A DNA stretch of 64,000 bases from Paramecium pentaurelia. Lineage: Eukaryota; Ciliophora; Oligohymenophorea; Peniculida; Parameciidae. Shown piece after piece: positions 49,820 through 62,039 of this stretch; position 1 is the stretch's first letter, and each line of letters opens with the position of its first letter. Location of the stretch: contig CAJJDO010000108.1 in NCBI GenBank assembly GCA_905183005.1, positions 31,165 through 95,164 of the forward strand. Direction: 5' to 3'. Below the pieces are notes generated by a model. It had not been told where the DNA came from. It worked only from the letters and a program-made list of their open reading frames with translations, and did no database searches. A program made the translations under genes and the position numbers.

Positions 49820-52572
49820 CAAGCGACCAATATTACTTTATTTTATTTCATCAAATTTATGTTTAATTAAAATATCATAATTGCTCGATAAACACTGCTA
49901 AGTCATTAAAGTAAATGATAATTAAGATTTTACAAGAAGATAACTAAATTACTTTAAGTAAATAGTCGACGTTTACAAAATGTAAATCAATGATTTCTAA
50001 ATCATAATTTTCATTTAACCATTTATAATTTGCTGGCTTTCCACACCTATGATTTTGATATGTGATATCACCAATACCCAATTAATATTAATCAAATTAG
50101 GGAATGATTTAAATTTAAGGTAACCACTTTCTATTTTTTACTTCGATTAATCTGCTACTTTGAATACCAATATTTTTTTTTTCATTCTTTATTTTCATCC
50201 TTTAATACTTCTCTTTATTTGGGGTTCCTGATTCTTGACACTTTGATAAGCGCCTGTATTCAATTCTTTTAACCATTCCAATATACATTTCCCTCTAAAT
50301 TTAGCGATCTATCTGACCCATAAAAGTGCTCAACTGCTTATCAGCAACACCTTTATACAACTTATTTAATGTCCCATTTATTATCTAAATATTTGAATGA
50401 GAACTCATCATATTTTTGTGAAACATTAATTTGTATGTTGATGATATAAGTATTTCAAAAATACAAGTAAATAAAAAAATTTATGTCCTCCTATCAAACA
50501 CAATTCACATTTCAATTAACCATAACCATCAATTCCAATCAAGTTTTATTATAAATTCTTTTAATTCATTTTTATTTTAATCTTCTTATTCTCCTTTTAA
50601 AAATTACTCCAACTATCCAAATTGTACCCTTCTAAAATCCAACTACTCACCATTCTCAGCTTCATTATATCCTTTAAGTAGCGTAGTAATCTATAACAGA
50701 AGAATCTATCAAGTCTGTCCAATCACTTTATTTTCTCCTTCCATTTAATTTACAAATAAATACTCTTAATGTCTAATCATATTTAAGCAATCATAGAATA
50801 ATCCACCCTCATCTAAATATCTCGAGTTTTTAACCCGCAATTTTCAATAATAATTTCACTGCAACAAAGCAGTAAACACTCAATTTAAATAATTTTTTTC
50901 TTCCACCTTGGTCATGCTTAATAAAAAAATATTAATGATATGAAATTATTAATTTTTTTAAAGCCATAATTTTCCTTATCAGATTTTATTTTGGCCCTAT
51001 GGGTCAGTCAATTTAAGAAATTTATAATTTCTCAAAATAGAATGGAAAAAAATAACAAATTTTTTACAAACGAATGTTCTAAGTTCTTAATCAAATTAAA
51101 AAACATTCATAGAGAGACAGTAAGGTGGTGTTTCTTTATCCTATAAATATATAACAGTGAAATTCATTGTATTTTATTGAAAAATACCCATGGGCNCAAG
51201 CGACCAATATTACTTTATTTTATTTCATCAAATTTATGTTTAATTAAAATATCATAATTGCTCGATAAACACTGCTAAGTCATTAAAGTAAATGATAATT
51301 AAGATTTTACAAGAAGATAACTAAATTACTTTAAGTAAATAGTCGACGTTTACAAAATGTAAATCAATGATTTCTAAATCATAATTTTCATTTAACCATT
51401 TATAATTTGCTGGCTTTCCACACCTATGATTTTGATATGTGATATCACCAATACCCAATTAATATTAATCAAATTAGGGAATGATTTAAATTTAAGGTAA
51501 CCACTTTCTATTTTTTACTTCGATTAATCTGCTACTTTGAATACCAATATTTTTTTTTTCATTCTTTATTTTCATCCTTTAATACTTCTCTTTATTTGGG
51601 GTTCCTGATTCTTGACACTTTGATAAGCGCCTGTATTCAATTCTTTTAACCATTCCAATATACATTTCCCTCTAAATTTAGCGATCTATCTGACCCATAA
51701 AAGTGCTCAACTGCTTATCAGCAACACCTTTATACAACTTATTTAATGTCCCATTTATTATCTAAATATTTGAATGAGAACTCATCATATTTTTGTGAAA
51801 CATTAATTTGTATGTTGATGATATAAGTATTTCAAAAATACAAGTAAATAAAAAAATTTATGTCCTCCTATCAAACACAATTCACATTTCAATTAACCAT
51901 AACCATCAATTCCAATCAAGTTTTATTATAAATTCTTTTAATTCATTTTTATTTTAATCTTCTTATTCTCCTTTTAAAAATTACTCCAACTATCCAAATT
52001 GTACCCTTCTAAAATCCAACTACTCACCATTCTCAGCTTCATTATATCCTTTAAGTAGCGTAGTAATCTATAACAGAAGAATCTATCAAGTCTGTCCAAT
52101 CACTTTATTTTCTCCTTCCATTTAATTTACAAATAAATACTCTTAATGTCTAATCATATTTAAGCAATCATAGAATAATCCACCCTCATCTAAATATCTC
52201 GAGTTTTTAACCCGCAATTTTCAATAATAATTTCACTGCAACAAAGCAGTAAACACTCAATTTAAATAATTTTTTTCTTCCACCTTGGTCATGCTTAATA
52301 AAAAAATATTAATGATATGAAATTATTAATTTTTTTAAAGCCATAATTTTCCTTATCAGATTTTATTTTGGCCCTATGGGTCAGTCAATTTAAGAAATTT
52401 ATAATTTCTCAAAATAGAATGGAAAAAAATAACAAATTTTTTACAAACGAATGTTCTAAGTTCTTAATCAAATTAAAAAACATTCATAGAGAGACAGTAA
52501 GGTGGTGTTTCTTTATCCTATAAATATATAACAGTGAAATTCATTGTATTTTATTGAAAAATACCCATGGGC
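49820..52572 (+). repeat. 1,376-bp direct duplication on both sides of the N at 51196
   Basis: Positions 49820-51195 recur at 51197-52572, offset 1,377, apparently identical and separated by one N. The reverse strand contains coding-like pieces in changing frames (SDWTDLIDSSVIDYYAT, GYNEAENGEQLDFRRVQFGQ, AVEHFYGSDRSLNLEGNVYW), so a decayed reverse-strand gene of unknown family lies inside. Regions just outside (49788-49819 and 52573-53322) hold nothing recognised. Confidence 0.85.
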
Positions 52573-53322
52573 TATTAAGTTAATCAATATAAAGATTGAG
52601 TAAGAAAAATAATTTGAAACTAAATCAGAAAAGCAGTTTTCTATCTTGCTATGATTTTATAACACCATAAATTATATCAAAATATAGAAAGTCTTTCTTA
52701 AACTAATAACCAATGAGTAATCAAAAAGGTTGCTTACTTTTGCATCCATAATATTAGTAATACGCAAGGATAAAAAATTTCAGTTTAAGCAGAAAATGAT
52801 TATAATGGTTGATTCTAGTTGAAACATCTACAGATAATGATCCTATTTATCCAATTTAAACTTGTATAGATTTAAGGTTAAGCTTGACTATCACTTTTTG
52901 ACAACATTTGATATATTTATCAACAGTTTAAAGATACTAAACATTTTTTGCATCCTTAATTTTCTGGTTTATATTAAGATTAGAATCCAAAAATGCAAAC
53001 TAATTAAGTCTTATTTATTAAAATAGAAAAGAAGAAGCTTGCAAATTTGCCCAAATAATTCATTTGTTTTTTTTTTAATAGTCATTTTAATAATGAATCT
53101 GTGATGCAATTCTTATTCCCATAGTGATATAATCAATTCAAGACATTATTATTATGATCTATAGATTAATTATAGAAATTCTGAATTTCACGAACTGAAT
53201 TATCCATTACTCTTTTAATCAAAAAATCATTAATTGATGAATTATTTGTTTGTAAAATTAAGGATTTCTTTTATAAAGATGACAATAAATATAGATTATA
53301 ATTATAAATAAATATTATAGAA

Positions 53323-54087
53323 ATGATTTTGGTTTCATTTATAAAAATCATATTTCCTCTGCCCTTTCTGCTCTATAAAGATTGTGTATAGATACCTGGA
53401 TCTGATTGTATTGATAATAGCTGGACTAATGCTCATGAAGTAGTTGAATGTCAAGGAATAAATTATATGGGATCATTTACAGGAGGAAGAAAAATATCAA
53501 GAACATATTGGTGTCCATCAGAGAAATAGATAAAGTTTTCATTCACATTAGCTAAATTTGATTCTTGGGATAATGAATCTGTTTTTGTTTATAAGGATAA
53601 TGTTCTTATTGATAATATTAGTTATGGCCCTTATGAAGGAACACCCATGTGTGTACTTTCTTATTTCCCAGATTTAATGGTGAAGAAATTATATTAATTT
53701 ATATTGTCAAAAGGATAGAATTATGTGAAGTTTGAATTAGTTGATAATTTGTAGGCAATCAGTGAAGGTAAATAAAACAATTTAATTTTAGAATCATGGG
53801 GAATTAGAGATATAAAAATAGAGGTTTTAGAACCCTGTGTTGATTTTTATAGCGAATGCAATTTTTAGGGAGACTTATGGAAGATCTGTTCTGGAAATCA
53901 GACTACTTTTGCCAAATTTGTTCCTTTCAAAATTAAATCTATCTATATTTTAAATGGTATTACTGTGTAGTTGAGAGACTCAAAATATCATGGAGGAATT
54001 TTAAAGACATATACTTCCAATTAAACTTGCTTAGATGATTTTCATGTAATTTATATTAAATTATAATTTTAAGTTTCCTAAGTATGA
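53323..54087 (+). CDS. Secreted protein with beta/gamma-crystallin-like C-terminal domain
   Basis: The ATG at 53323 to TGA at 54085-54087 is open throughout. A 24-nt intron (53768-53791, GTAAAT...TTTTAG) is itself in frame and free of TGA; removing it gives about 246 residues. The first ~20 residues form a signal peptide (ILVSFIKIIFPLPFLLY). The N-terminal domain has cysteines and AKFDSWDNESVFVYKDNVLI, a pattern seen in ciliate secreted proteins. The C-terminal ~90 residues (DFYSECNFQGDLWKICSG, IKSIYILNGITVQLRDSKYH, then GG) match the Greek-key motif of beta/gamma-crystallin-like domains, which often bind calcium. An alternative 28-nt intron near the end would change the last ~15 residues. 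It is probably extracellular or vesicular. Paramecium secretory organelles are a plausible site, but that is inference. Confidence 0.7.
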
Positions 54088-54990
54088 AAAATTATAATGA
54101 AGATTATTTTGATTAAACTTGAATACATTTATTATAATAAACTAAGTATGGAGATTATCATGAAAAAATTTTAATTTTATTTTTTTATTGATTTAGGAAT
54201 TAGCTTGTTTAATGTTTTAAACCGTTTTGAGTTAATACTGATTAAGATCAAAAAAATTCAAAAATACTTTTTAATTATCATAAGTAAGATTAAAATTCAA
54301 TATTTTAATCTGGCAATTTAATAATTTATTCTTAACTACACAAATAGTAATTTAAAAATAAAATCTTAGTTTATATCAGAATAGAATTTAAAAGTATTAA
54401 AAGCCCATCTTAAATTCATTAAAATATTTATGAGTTTTAGTCAATTTTTAAATGTAAAAGGTAATTTTTAATAATAATTAAAAAATACCACCAAATAAAG
54501 CTAAAAATCTCTAGATATTTAGTAAAATTAGTTTTTTCTTAATCTTTTCTCTTTTTTCTATTTTTCAAGAATACTGTCTACACTTAATAAATATATTATA
54601 ACGCTCATTGTCTAGTTCGTCACATTTTTCAATTCACTTTTATTACATACATAATAATACAAATGTCCTTTTTTCTGAACCATCTTCATTCCTTTACCCT
54701 TCTCTTTACCTTTAGCTTTTTGGGATATTTACGTAAATGTCTCATCATAAACTTAGGAATGTAATAATAAAACAGTTTTTAATATTGCATCATTTGATTT
54801 CATATTTTATAATCAATAAATAACGTATAGGAGATTATAATTAGTATATCAATCATAAAGATCTCAAGCTAATCAAAAAGGATAATTTTATGAATTAATC
54901 AACCTTAAAAATCATTAACATGTAAATTTGGTAGTAATCTTTATTTAGGCAATTTAATCCTAATTATATAAACAATATTTATATCTTCTA

Positions 54991-56159
54991 TCAATAAATA
55001 TACTAACAAAATATTTCAAATAATTAATCAAAATGTTTTTCTTCAGGTAAATTATGATTGTTCTATTAAAGAATAAAATTTTCACACTTCTTTAAATAAC
55101 AAAAGAATTGCTTATGATTTGCTTTGTCTTTGGTATCGTTTATAGAATTTCTAAATATTTTAATTTTCTCCTTATCCTAAATTGTTCGAGAACATTCTTA
55201 GTATTCTTAAAATAATTCTAAAAAGAAAAACAATTTAAATTCGTCCTCTAATTTATTGTTGTCTTTATACAATTATTTAGCAAATTGTAGTTCTGGGGTT
55301 TATTGAATACTAGTAATTAATAAGTCTTTTATTTAATTAAATTATTCTTAGACTAAATTGTAACAATTATATTGAATTTTCTTTTCATTAAAATATCCTT
55401 ATAGTAATAAAAAGTTAATTAATTCTGCTTTTCTGTGTTTATCATTTTCTTTTTTTTACATCTCTTCTTCAATAAAAACTGGATTTTAAAATTCAGTTTT
55501 CCCATTTTAACTCTTAGTTTTTCCATTTTTTGGAAAATTTTCAATCAACTTCTATTTAGCTTTGTTTTGATAATCACTAAGTTAAAATACAGTTTATACT
55601 TGGCCTTTTATAATATTTCTTTTTAACTTGGAACAGGAAAATAACCTTAGATTTAATTGATATCAAAATCAACAGTTTGGATTGATGAAATAATTTTCGA
55701 TAATACATTTTGGTCAAATTTATTATCTTACTAAGTTGGTTGTAACTAATATTCTTCATTCAATCCAAATTAGGAATTTTAATACTTACTTTTGTATGTT
55801 TATAATGATTAATATAATGAATCTCCTTTGTTTATTAAATTATCTTTATTGTCAATAACTTATTTAAGTATTTCATAAGCTTTCTTCCTTTACTCTTTCA
55901 AAAAGTCAGTTAGGGTTTTATCTTTAGAATATTATTTTTATTAATCAAAATGTATTCCATTTGATAAATTTAATTACAAAAGTATTTTATTATTACTCGA
56001 GGTAACCATTGGATGATTTAAATCATTCTAAAAATAATCAAGTACAGCTTTTCTTGATTATATTAAATTTATTAAGTTTTGTAAGTCTTGGTAAATATAA
56101 TATTGAATTAGTGCTTATTCTTATTATTATGATTATTTTTAAGTTAATATTTGACTCAT
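54991..56159 (-). CDS. Glutamine-rich coiled-coil protein, one intron
   Basis: The ATG at 56159-56157 starts MSQILTQKQSQQQEQALIQ and the TGA is at 54993-54991. Removing a 23-nt intron at 55577-55599 (reverse strand GTATAAAC...ACTTAG) gives one continuous frame of 381 residues with no TGA. The product is alpha-helical: an N-terminal Q-rich helix, segments such as KDKTLTDFLKEQRKKAYEIL, a lysine-rich linker (FPKNGKTKSQNGKTEFQNP), and a C-terminal helical region (KKCENFILQQNNHNLPEEK). No known domain was recognised. A possible alternative intron at the very 3' end (starting GTTAGTATATTT) could extend the protein into the region 54.5-54.99 kb, which has further coding-like sequence. The gene looks intact and is transcribed towards the crystallin-like gene. 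Confidence 0.75.
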
Positions 56160-56984
56160 TTAATTAAAAATTAGATTTGATTAATAATAGTTCCATTTGT
56201 TTGGTATCTAATAGAATAAAATTATTATTCTATTATATATATATTTTAATATAAATAGCAAACTTTATTGAACTAAATATATACATTTTTATTTAGATTT
56301 GATCTATTTTAATAAGCAGAATAGCTAAATTAAAGTTTATAAAAATAATTTTTGTAAATCAATCCTTAATTAACCCTTTAAATTAAAATAGTTTTACGAT
56401 TTTTTTAATTATTTGAGGGTTGAGATTATTAAGTGAGTTTTATCTAAATTGAATTTACATATAATCTTAATATGTAAAATCATATTTGTATTTATTAACC
56501 CAGAGTAGAAAGGTCTCTTTTTTTAAATTCCCCTCTCAACCTAGACAGCATTCTGACTTCAGACTTTAAGGTTTCGGTAATAATTAGAAAACATTTGAAA
56601 AAAATAAAATAGAAATTGCTTTTTCTAAAAATTATAATCCTATTAAATCTTAACAAGATACATTTTATTAAAATTTCCAAAAATTACCTATTCATATCAT
56701 TTCTATTTGATAAATATTGTACTACAATAAAATAATGAAAATATTATCTAATGATGATTTGATAGACAAAAACTAAAAATCCTATAAGCAATATAAGTTT
56801 ATATTATTAATTTCCTTTAGAGTGAAATCAGTCGCAAAAATCAATATAACATATGTCAGTTTAACTCAATAAAAGAATCTTAATTTTTAGAGTTGAATAA
56901 TGGAAAAAATACAATAGATTAAATATTTAAACTAATATTATTGATATTGAAATATATTTTATTAGAGGAGAAATATTTCTAATA
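56160..56984. other. AT-rich intergenic region
   Basis: Upstream flank of the coiled-coil gene and left flank of the inverted-repeat element. No protein-like frame was recognised; a short GC-richer patch near 56.5-56.57 kb has no identifiable function. Confidence 0.4.
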
Positions 56985-58967
56985 TAGCTCAAATGAGATT
57001 AAAATAAAAGAATATAAAATATAATTTATGATAAAATACAATATCAAAATCATAGATTAATAAATATAATTAATTTGTCTTAAATTTTAATTTGAGTGTT
57101 TTCACAAGTTATTATACTATCTTTTAATCAAATAGATGATATTAATGAATTTCTTTATTTTTAGTCATTCTGAAAAACCATTTCTCAATTCTATTTTAAA
57201 CTCATTTTAATTTTATTGTTATATTAGATTTTACTTAAAATAAAAATTCATAAGATCTAATCAAATACTTTATAAATGAAAAACCAAATATATTTATTTA
57301 ATTTCTAACAAAAAAGGAAATTGTTTAATCTGCAAAAGGAAATGTTATGAAGATTAAAAAGAGAAAATTGATTTTTGGGAGAACCATCTTCATAAATTAT
57401 ATGATTAGTTGTAATATCATCATCTATTGATTGATGTATAATTTTTTGAAATTATTAAAATCTCAAATCTAGTGAATGAGGAAGTACATACCTTTAAATT
57501 TAAGGAGATCTGTTAAATATATTAGAATATATATATTTAATATAAATTTTTCTGAATAGGAAATTTCATTCCTAAATTTAAATATTTTGATAATTTGAGA
57601 CTGTTTCTTGGATTGAAACTAGATCTTTGTTATAAAATCGATTTATTAATCCAATTTTTAATATTTTCTAAAAAAATAACAAATATAATAGCTTAATCCA
57701 TTTTCAGTTTTGAATTTTCTGACATCCAATTAGATAATTTTCATCTTCGGTTTAACAATTCAATGATCTATTTTTAAAGTCTTTAAGAGATTAAAAATCC
57801 ATTCTTTATTTGGGGTATGTTTCCTTCAATACCCCATTTTTTGTCCTTTTATCTAAAATTTTAACAATTTCTCTGCTAAAAGTACTTCAATATTGATATC
57901 ATCAATTTGAGGTCCATAATAAGTTTCTAAAAGAACTCCTAATAAATATTGTAATTATTGATTAGTGTAAATTGATTTCTTGTTATCTTTTTATTCATCT
58001 TAAATTTAGTTAATTATAATAATCATTAAAAACAGTTTATAAATGATTTATTTCTAATATTTGAAAAAAATCAGGATTCGAATATTTCAGATTTGCAAAG
58101 ATGTCTCTCTATAGATTTAATAAAAATCGATTATTTTTTTTTTTAATTCAAAAAATCCATTTATGGACAGGATTTGTTTAAGTTATGAAAAATAGACATA
58201 TAAAAATAATTTGATTAGTAACAGAATATTGAATATTGACCTTTTGACTATATATGCAAACTATATATTATCATATTTTTAGTTTGAGACAACAAAAACT
58301 CAAGAGTTAAGAAAGCAAAAATCCTTAAAAAAAGTAAGTAAACGGTGCTTAAATTTAAATTAAAACGAAAGAATTTAAATCTTATAGCTTCAATAAATTG
58401 TTTATAAGAGAATTTACTTCAGATGACAAAATAATCTCTAGAAGAATTATTAATAAAAGAAATTATAATTAATTAGCTCAAATATTGAACTTAGCAAGAA
58501 TCAAATTCCCTAAGCTATTAAATAAGTGTTAAATAATACTACTCTCTCATAACACATTTATAATTTTTTGAGAAAGATGGAAAAAAGAACAAACTAAATT
58601 TTTCATTTCATAAATTATCAATATTTATAAATACTCACTAGATTCCGTTAAATAATAAAATTAGAAATTAATAATAGAAATAAAATTAATCAAGCAAGTA
58701 CTCTTGATATTGGATAAGTAAAATCTAATATAACAATAAAATTAAAATGAGTTTAAAATAGAATTGAGAAATGGTTTTTCAGAATGACTAAAAATAAAGA
58801 AATTCATTAATATCATCTATTTGATTAAAAGATAGTATAATAACTTGTGAAAACACTCAAATTAAAATTTAAGACAAATTAATTATATTTATTAATCTAT
58901 GATTTTGATATTGTATTTTATCATAAATTATATTTTATATTCTTTTATTTTAATCTCATTTGAGCTA
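56985..58967. mobile_element. 1,983-bp element with perfect 253-bp terminal inverted repeats and TA ends
   Basis: The left arm 56985-57237 is the exact reverse complement of the right arm 58715-58967; identity stops abruptly at both inner and outer ends. The outermost bases are TAGCTCAAATGAG, so the element is bounded by 5'-TA-3', as are Paramecium internal eliminated sequences and Tc1/mariner insertions. The 1,477-bp interior has a coding-like reverse-strand frame near 57.8-58.0 kb (LGVLLETYYGPQIDDINIEV, LLAEKLLKFQIKGQKMG) interrupted by TGA and continuing RKHTPNKEWIFNLLKTL. It also holds an 8-bp hairpin, TGGGGTAT/ATACCCCA, at 57811-57836. It sits between the coiled-coil genes at 54991 and 59119. 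The nature of the element (large IES, foldback transposon or composite) is inference. Confidence 0.8.
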
Positions 58968-59118
58968 AAGCGTCAGTTAATGCCAATAAGAGAAGAAAAA
59001 AAAGATTAAGATTAATATTAATATTAGGATAATGTTTAAATTAAGCTTATCAAGAATTAAAGCAATAAATAAAAATATTATTTTAAATGAAAAAATATTA
59101 CATTTAATCATATTTATC

Positions 59119-60058
59119 TCATTCAAAGTTTAAGCTTAAGAAGCAATTCTGTTACATTGTAAACATTTTTATTGTTTATATTACAATTATTCTAGTTAAG
59201 TTTACCTGGGTATACATATTATAATTAATGGCAAACTACCTATGTAGGTGCAGAATACGTCCTTATGGGTATTTTATTGATTAATAATTTTGTAGTGAAT
59301 TTTTTTTTCCTTGTTGTTATGGTTAATTGTTCGTTTTTTCTTGTTTAAGATCAACAATTTAACATAAATTATTTCCTCTTTTACAATCTAACTATAAGGT
59401 TTATTATTATTGCTGACATTTTAAACCCAAATCTTTAGTTAATTATGAATTCTCAACTTTTCCTTCTGACAAATTCTTCAATTTGTTTACACAATCTGAA
59501 TAATTTTTAAATTTGGAAAACCATTCTATATTCTCCTTTAACTTTGAAATCCATTTATTATTTAGTATTTTGGTTTCCTGAACAATTTAATCGATTTCAA
59601 TATTCTAATTTTAATTTATTAACTAATCTATTTCATCATAAAATTAATATTATTATGATTTGATTTAATTCAAATCTTTCATCCAAAACTATGTAGTTTA
59701 CATCATTTCCTCTATTATTTAGTTTACAAAGGTCTTTATGGAGAGGAAGCTGCTTTTTAACTCCTCAAGTAATTTTATATTTTCATTAAGTACTATATCT
59801 CTTAATTCCTTTTTTTTTTAGTAATTTTCATAAGTCAATAAAATTGCTCTCTCAAATCCGATAGTTTTTTAATTCGACTCAAAATCTTTTATACAAGATA
59901 ACATAAAAGTCTTTAATTTTACTTTAGATTCTGATCAAGTATAATTAATTAAATACGATTTAATGCTCTGGATTAGCACATTTTAAATCTTAATATATTT
60001 TATAAATACTTTTTAAATCTTCAAATTTTGGTTGAGAACAATCTTCAGTGTTATACAT
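59119..60058 (-). CDS. Coiled-coil protein, probable gene with unresolved intron
   Basis: The ATG at 60058-60056 starts MYNTEDCSQPKFEDLKSIYK. A frame change is needed near 59.90-59.95 kb, presumably an intron whose borders I could not fix. From there one frame runs to a TGA at 59121-59119, with ESNQKTIGFERAILLTYENY, ELRDIVLNENIKLLEELKS, QIIEEMMQTTQFWMKDLN, WISKLKENIEWFSKFKNYSD and a glutamine-rich segment. The A10 run at plus 59810-59819 keeps the frame. The product is a long helical coiled coil with few cysteines. This type of segment is frequently the N-terminal part of larger Paramecium repeat proteins, but no repeats follow here. The last ~60 codons are less convincing, so the true end may be upstream of 59119. 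No in-frame TGA lies in the coding-like part. Confidence 0.6.
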
Positions 60059-60700
60059 TACTAATAATAATAAAAATGAATGATATAAATATAATATTAA
60101 TCATGATTATTATTTATGTTTAATGAATTAATAGATTTTATAAGAACAAGAATCCATATTGATAAGACATATAATATCCTTAAAATATATAATGAATAAT
60201 GATTTATAAAAGCATCAAGTATTTTATGGTAATCATTATATTTTTTATAAGATTATGAGTCTGAATATTCTATATTGAAACTCTTCAATTATTATGATTA
60301 TTATTCCTTTATCTAGATACTTTGAATTGAATTTCTGATTATCAAATGTTTCATCCTATCTAGGCTATATGGATTAAATCATCAATAAAGTCTATAAAAA
60401 CATAAATAAAAATTAAACATCATATATCACTTAACTATCTTAAAAAAGAGGATTTCTAATCATATTCTTATAATACTAATGAATATTAGACAGATACTAA
60501 AGTTTAACAATAATGATCTCAAAGAATTGAATAGAACTTAAATTATTCCAAATTGAAATATTAATATTCATCTGAAAAATACAAAAATAAAAAATGCCAA
60601 TAGTATATTTTTAATATCCTTCTTATTAAAGATTTTAAGACAAAATTTTTATTCATAGATAAATATATATATAGTAATAGAAAAAAATTAATTTTAAATT
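60059..60700. other. Intergenic region between divergent genes
   Basis: About 640 bases between the start of the reverse-strand coiled-coil gene and the start of the forward membrane-protein gene, very AT-rich. It must hold the promoters of both, but no motif can be named. Confidence 0.4.
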
Positions 60701-61913
60701 ATGGAACCTTTGAGAAATAGTCAAGTTTGCCCCACACCATTAGTAAAAGATTAGTAAGAGTTGTTGAATACGATCAAACCTTCATCACTGTAATGAATCT
60801 TAACTTAAATTAGAAATTAAGTAAATCAACCAGCAGGGAGTGAAAATTATTAAAGTATTGATATAGAATCAAATCAAAATTGTTCAGATTTATTGAAGGA
60901 TTAATCATTTATTTTTAAGAAATATGTAGGTTTGAAAGCTCTTTTGCTTTATTTTATTTAACATTTTATAGCTTAGATGCTTATATTATCGAATATTTTT
61001 TTTGATAAATCCAATATTGAATAGGGTGTTAGCACATTTTTGATTTTTACTTATTTTGGGATTATTATCATGACTAGATTCTAATCATTGTAAAAAGTAA
61101 TAATTATGCCATATTAAAATATTAGGTACCTAAATCATATATAATATTTGTTATAATCCTAATTTTAGAAGCTTAAATATTTTCTTAATAATTAGAGGTG
61201 ATGAATTAATAAATTTCTGAAATTAGTCCAATCTAAATAGATAAAGGTATGATATATCTTTAAAAACTCAAGATAATTTAATTTTAAATGATGTTGGATA
61301 CTAATGTTTTATACTCTTTTTAGAAACGTCAACATTAATCATCTATTTATTACGTCAAAAAGAAGATTTGAAACTAAAGAGTATTATTAAATATCATTAA
61401 AATTTAGACTTTTTCATCATATATGGAATAATAAGTATTGTGCCACTATTACTTTCTTCTTAGTTTGCTTATATTTCAATCATTATATTTTATAGAGGGT
61501 TTGCACTATCTTTAACTATTTAACAATAATTTAAAGGAAGAGTAAATAAATTATTTTTAAATTAAGTTCTCCTTAAAAATCAATTCAATTTTTGGAATGG
61601 CAAATAGTTTAAATTTAGGATTTTTGATACCTTGTAATTGTTGAAAGAAAGAGTTAATGTCATAAATATATTATTTTTTGAATTATCTTATAATATATTT
61701 ATATAAATAATATTCATATTATTTATGTTGTAATATAATTATTATTATTAAATCACAAAAATTGAAAAATCTAAACAAAATCGTATATCTAATTAAATTG
61801 ATAGATTTATATAATATATTTAATCTATTAAATTTATAAAATAAAAATAAATTAATTAGGTTATACAATTTAAATTATTAGAGAAATCTTTTGTTTTTGG
61901 AATAATTTAATGA
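60701..61913 (+). CDS. Multi-pass membrane protein, unrecognised family
   Basis: The ATG at 60701 starts MEPLRNSQVCPTPLVKDQQE. A 24-nt intron near 60797-60820 (GTAATG...AATTAG) removes a TGA and leads to NQPAGSENYQSIDIESNQN. Hydrophobic segments follow (GLKALLLYFIQHFIAQMLIL, TFLIFTYFGIIIM). Another frame change near 61.2-61.3 kb is needed. The second long frame reads TSTLIIYLLRQKEDLKLKS, FFIIYGIISIVPLLLSS, QFAYISIIIFYRGFALSL and RIFDTLQLLKERVNVINILF, ending at a TGA at 61911-61913. There are probably five or more membrane helices with a soluble N terminus. The helix spacing faintly recalls ABC-exporter membrane domains, but no ATPase domain follows, so I do not assign a function. It is convergent with the cyclic-nucleotide-binding gene, with 126 bases between the stops. 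Confidence 0.55.
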
Positions 61914-62039
61914 AATAAAACAAATGAATACTCTCTCTCATAAATCTTTTAACTTAAAATATAAGTAAACTTTTTAATAAAGATAATATAATATCATAAT
62001 TCAAAAGATTAATAACACCTATTTACAATAAAAAAATAA

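Noticed and set aside
55435..55759. Two overlapping short ORFs on opposite strands
   Set aside because: Both overlap the well-supported spliced reverse-strand coiled-coil gene at 54991-56159 in wrong frames.
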